Assembly: GCA_031216445.1 (NCBI GenBank)
Contig: CM062210.1
Coordinates: 3,342,501 to 3,406,500, forward strand
Origin: Lateolabrax maculatus
Taxonomy: Eukaryota; Chordata; Actinopteri; Acropomatiformes; Lateolabracidae
Length of the DNA: 64,000 nucleotides
Direction: 5' to 3'
Part shown: positions 61,905 to 64,000 of the stretch, piece after piece
How the letters are laid out: every line of letters starts with the position of its first letter
Numbering within the stretch: position 1 is the first letter of the stretch
The notes under the pieces: model-generated
Seen by the model: only the letters and a program-made list of their open reading frames with translations
What the model was told of the DNA's origin: nothing
Databases searched by the model: none
Position numbers and translations under genes: made by a program

Positions 61905-62215
61905 TTAGTTTCTCGATAAGCAATTAATCACTGGGTCTGCAAAATGTTAGAAAGTGGTGAAAAATGTCATCACGGTTTCCTGTGAGGCTTGAGGCTTTAA
62001 ATGTTTTGTTCTATCTGACCAACAGAGCACAACAGCAGATATTCAGTTTACTGAATTTATCACCCAATGGTGTAAAAGCAGAAAATCCTCACTAATGACA
62101 GGCTGGCACTACTGTAGGTAATGGTCAGTACTGTACTTGACAAATGAAATAATCAGTTACTAAAATAATAGGCAATTCGTTTTTGATCAACTAGTCAATT
62201 CATCGACTAGACATA
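61905..62215 (+). repeat. Fish interspersed repeat, family 3, copy B
   Basis: Begins 'tctcgataagcaattaatca', then 'caaaatgttagaaagtggtg' and 'aaaaatgtcatcacggtttc', 'tttaaatgttttgttctatc', 'agatattcagtttactgaat', 'agcagaaaatcctca', and closes with 'gatcaactagtcaattcatc' and GACTAG. The start and end are near-complementary ATCGATTAGTTG-type words, as in the percomorph repeat that I recognise. An extra segment at about 62100-62140 has no match to what I recall and may be an insertion. Copy A is at 47.5-47.7 kb. Confidence 0.65.
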
Positions 62216-63364
62216 GATTCAATCTGGTTGTATATCACTTTTCATCAGTTATAAAATACATACACATGCATTACATGGCTGACAAATGTGTACAAGGCTT
62301 TTCAAAAGAGCAAATGAGCAGCACAAACCAAGGAGAACACACACACACACTAGAGAGGGAAACAACAATCGAGTGGTCTAAAAACTGATGCTCTTTTAAT
62401 TGGCAAGTGGTTAGAGGTCAAGTGAGAAATTATGAACGTTTGCATTGCAGGTGTTGGAAAAGCAGGCGGCAGCAGGTGGTCTCATCAGGTTGTTGTGCTC
62501 TACTGTTGCTTGTAGCAAGTCATGTGGAAAAGTGGAGAGGAGCACTTAGGGTTGTCTGTGCTTGATTAATAAGGACACAGAGAGGCAAATATGTGCACAC
62601 AGTCACTGGGTAATGAGCCGCAAATGTGATTAGGTCTTTACGCTGCACCTGCTTCCAATTGAGCATACAGCTTAGCAACCTCATGCAAAAACCTGTACAT
62701 ACACACTCTCAGTGATAAACAACATCCAAGTGTTTGTTAGTTGTGTGTGTGTGTGCTTTGGGTGAGTATTCGGATACCTTTGAAACTGTTGACAAGTGAA
62801 TACTTGATTGCATTGCTGTATTCTCTTTAGACTTAAGATACAGATGTTACTTCCCTTCCAATAGATGCCCTGATTGTATGATGTTGCTGCGACAAAGTGT
62901 TATAACCTTGCATTCAAACACATTAGACTTGGCACCAAACGCTGAAGGATTTCGCATTTCATGAAAGCGCAGTGGTACTGTAAAAGGAGCTGTGTAGTTT
63001 TGTGTTACAGTGAAGGTATGCTCACTGCTCCGGGATCGTATCTGCGGGTTTCCTCGCAGATGTTGATGACACCTGCTACTGCATGACAGAAGGTGAATAA
63101 GGTGGGAAGGAAAGGAAGGTAAGCCTTGAAATCCTCTATGCCATAAAAACAGATCTATCTCAAAGTGTCAAACACTTCGCTTCTGCACCTGAATCGATAC
63201 AAAAGACAAATTTCACTGAGCTCCTCAAACCACACTGATCACGTTTTCATGCACAAAATATTCTAGTTTTTGCCCTTATTCCAAAAAGGCAATATTCTTA
63301 CTAAACTGTTCACATGGCTGATGAAAATGAATATCCCACAAATATTATTTTCTAAATAATTAAG
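62216..63364. other. Non-coding stretch, no gene seen
   Basis: Unique DNA with short (CA)n at about 62339-62350 and (GT)n near 62741-62753. No frame of interest. Confidence 0.5.
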
Positions 63365-63618
63365 TTTTTTTTTAAATAAAAGTTTGTTAGCGTTTAGTAC
63401 CTAAGGAGCCAGATATTTACATCAGGAGCTGGTGAAGACCAAAGCAGAGCTCACCGGAGATTATTGGGCTTATATTCATCAGTTGGTGAGAAACACAACT
63501 CCACATGGATGGTAATGTAGCTCCGTCTCTGGTCAATGTGCAGTTAAGTCGAATCAACTTTATAAGCTGACGGTATGTGAATGTTGTGCTTCCCCACAGT
63601 GACCAAAAAACATGAAAA
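63365..63618 (+). repeat. Fish interspersed repeat, family 2, copy C
   Basis: 'aaggagccagatatttacat', 'caggagctggtgaagaccaa', 'gcagagctcacc', 'gggcttatattcatcagttg', 'cacaactccacatggatggt', 'gctccgtctctggtcaatgt' and 'cttccccacagtgaccaaaa' follow the order of a percomorph repeat. They align with copy B (28.81 kb) and the reverse complement of copy A (24.55 kb). The 79-codon minus frame here is incidental. Confidence 0.7.
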
Positions 63619-63637
63619 CAACACACACACACACACA
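63619..63637. repeat. (CA)n microsatellite, about 9 units
   Basis: Short CA repeat directly at the 3' edge of the family-2 repeat copy, where simple repeats often grow from element tails. Confidence 0.9.
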
Positions 63638-64000
63638 TATAAACACAAAAATCCATTATTGCTGGTTATAAAAAGTTATCAAAAGAGCTGGGAAGTTTTT
63701 CCTTTTTCCTGTTTCATCTGCATATCGTGGTATTAATAAAAATAATGTTACATCAGGCGCTCCCTGTCTGATGAATAGCCTGTAGCTTTGGCTCCTCTGC
63801 CCTTTCTCAAATGTCTCTAAGCCACATTTAGTGGAGACCCCTCTGTGGGCGCAACGAGGACACACACACAGCTCCCACGCTCATCGAAGAGAAGAGCGAA
63901 ATAAAGATGCACGGCTTCGAATGGATTTGTCAAACTCTGACGTCTCTCGTTCAGGAGGGCTGGGTCATACAAGCCCAATAAACATGTCTTCATCGAGTTA
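63638..64000. other. Non-coding stretch to window edge
   Basis: No gene recognised. The last 160 bp (63840-64000) contain more CpG than most of the window ('gggcgcaacgagg', 'catcgaagagaagagcgaaa'), too little to call a CpG island. A 69-codon minus frame at 63656-63865 has no domain. Confidence 0.45.

Noticed and set aside
1..64000. CRISPR array, operon, prophage or other prokaryotic system
   Set aside because: No regularly spaced repeats, no tightly packed long frames and no Shine-Dalgarno-led genes; repeat content and microsatellites are those of a vertebrate nuclear genome.
1..64000. Endogenous retrovirus or LTR element
   Set aside because: No gag/pol motifs, tRNA primer site or paired LTR-like direct repeats were recognised; all reverse-transcriptase traces are of the non-LTR type.

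Overview
The window looks like non-coding vertebrate nuclear DNA, most likely from a ray-finned (percomorph-type) fish. It is AT-rich and dense in stop codons, with microsatellites ((TA)n, (GT)n, (CA)n, (TC)n) and decayed interspersed repeats. Several of these repeats match sequences I know as common in percomorph fish genomes. No bacterial gene organisation, operon, rRNA, intact tRNA, CRISPR array or phage module is visible. I found no complete protein-coding gene. Nearly all open frames are 60-160 codons, unrelated to known families, and of the size expected by chance in 64 kb. The exceptions are retrotransposon remnants. The window is best read as an intergenic region or a large intron.

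Layout. 0-5 kb: a decayed fish repeat at the left edge (family 1), a (TA)27 tract, a palindromic MITE-like element at 3.8-4.1 kb and a tRNA-like head at 4.7 kb. 5-17 kb: almost repeat-free, with two perfect hairpins at 5.9 kb, a possible 90-bp exon-like stretch on the minus strand at 12.8 kb and several candidate conserved non-coding blocks at 13.4-14.9 kb. 17-21 kb: a second, longer family-1 copy, a minus-strand L2-type LINE reverse transcriptase fragment, a short-TIR element and a LINE/SINE tail. 24-31 kb: two copies of family 2, a CT/CA microsatellite, the C-terminal end of an L2-type LINE, a GC-rich island and a second palindromic element. 34.3-35.3 kb: a 5'-truncated LINE on the minus strand, the longest coding remnant in the window. 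38-47 kb: mostly unique sequence, including homeodomain-site-rich blocks at 42.5-43.5 kb that could be enhancers. 47-64 kb: two copies of family 3, a LINE 3' end at 54.9-55.5 kb, further decayed repeats and a third family-2 copy at 63.4 kb.

How it works together. No pathway or gene system can be reconstructed. The supported content is a record of old transposition: at least four LINE fragments, two palindromic MITE-like elements, one short-TIR element and three interspersed families with two or more copies each. Between these lies unique DNA that may carry regulatory elements. Assignments to repeat families rest on pattern recognition and short protein motifs. A repeat-library search and cross-species alignment would be needed to confirm them. 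I saw no convincing evidence for a previously undescribed biological system.
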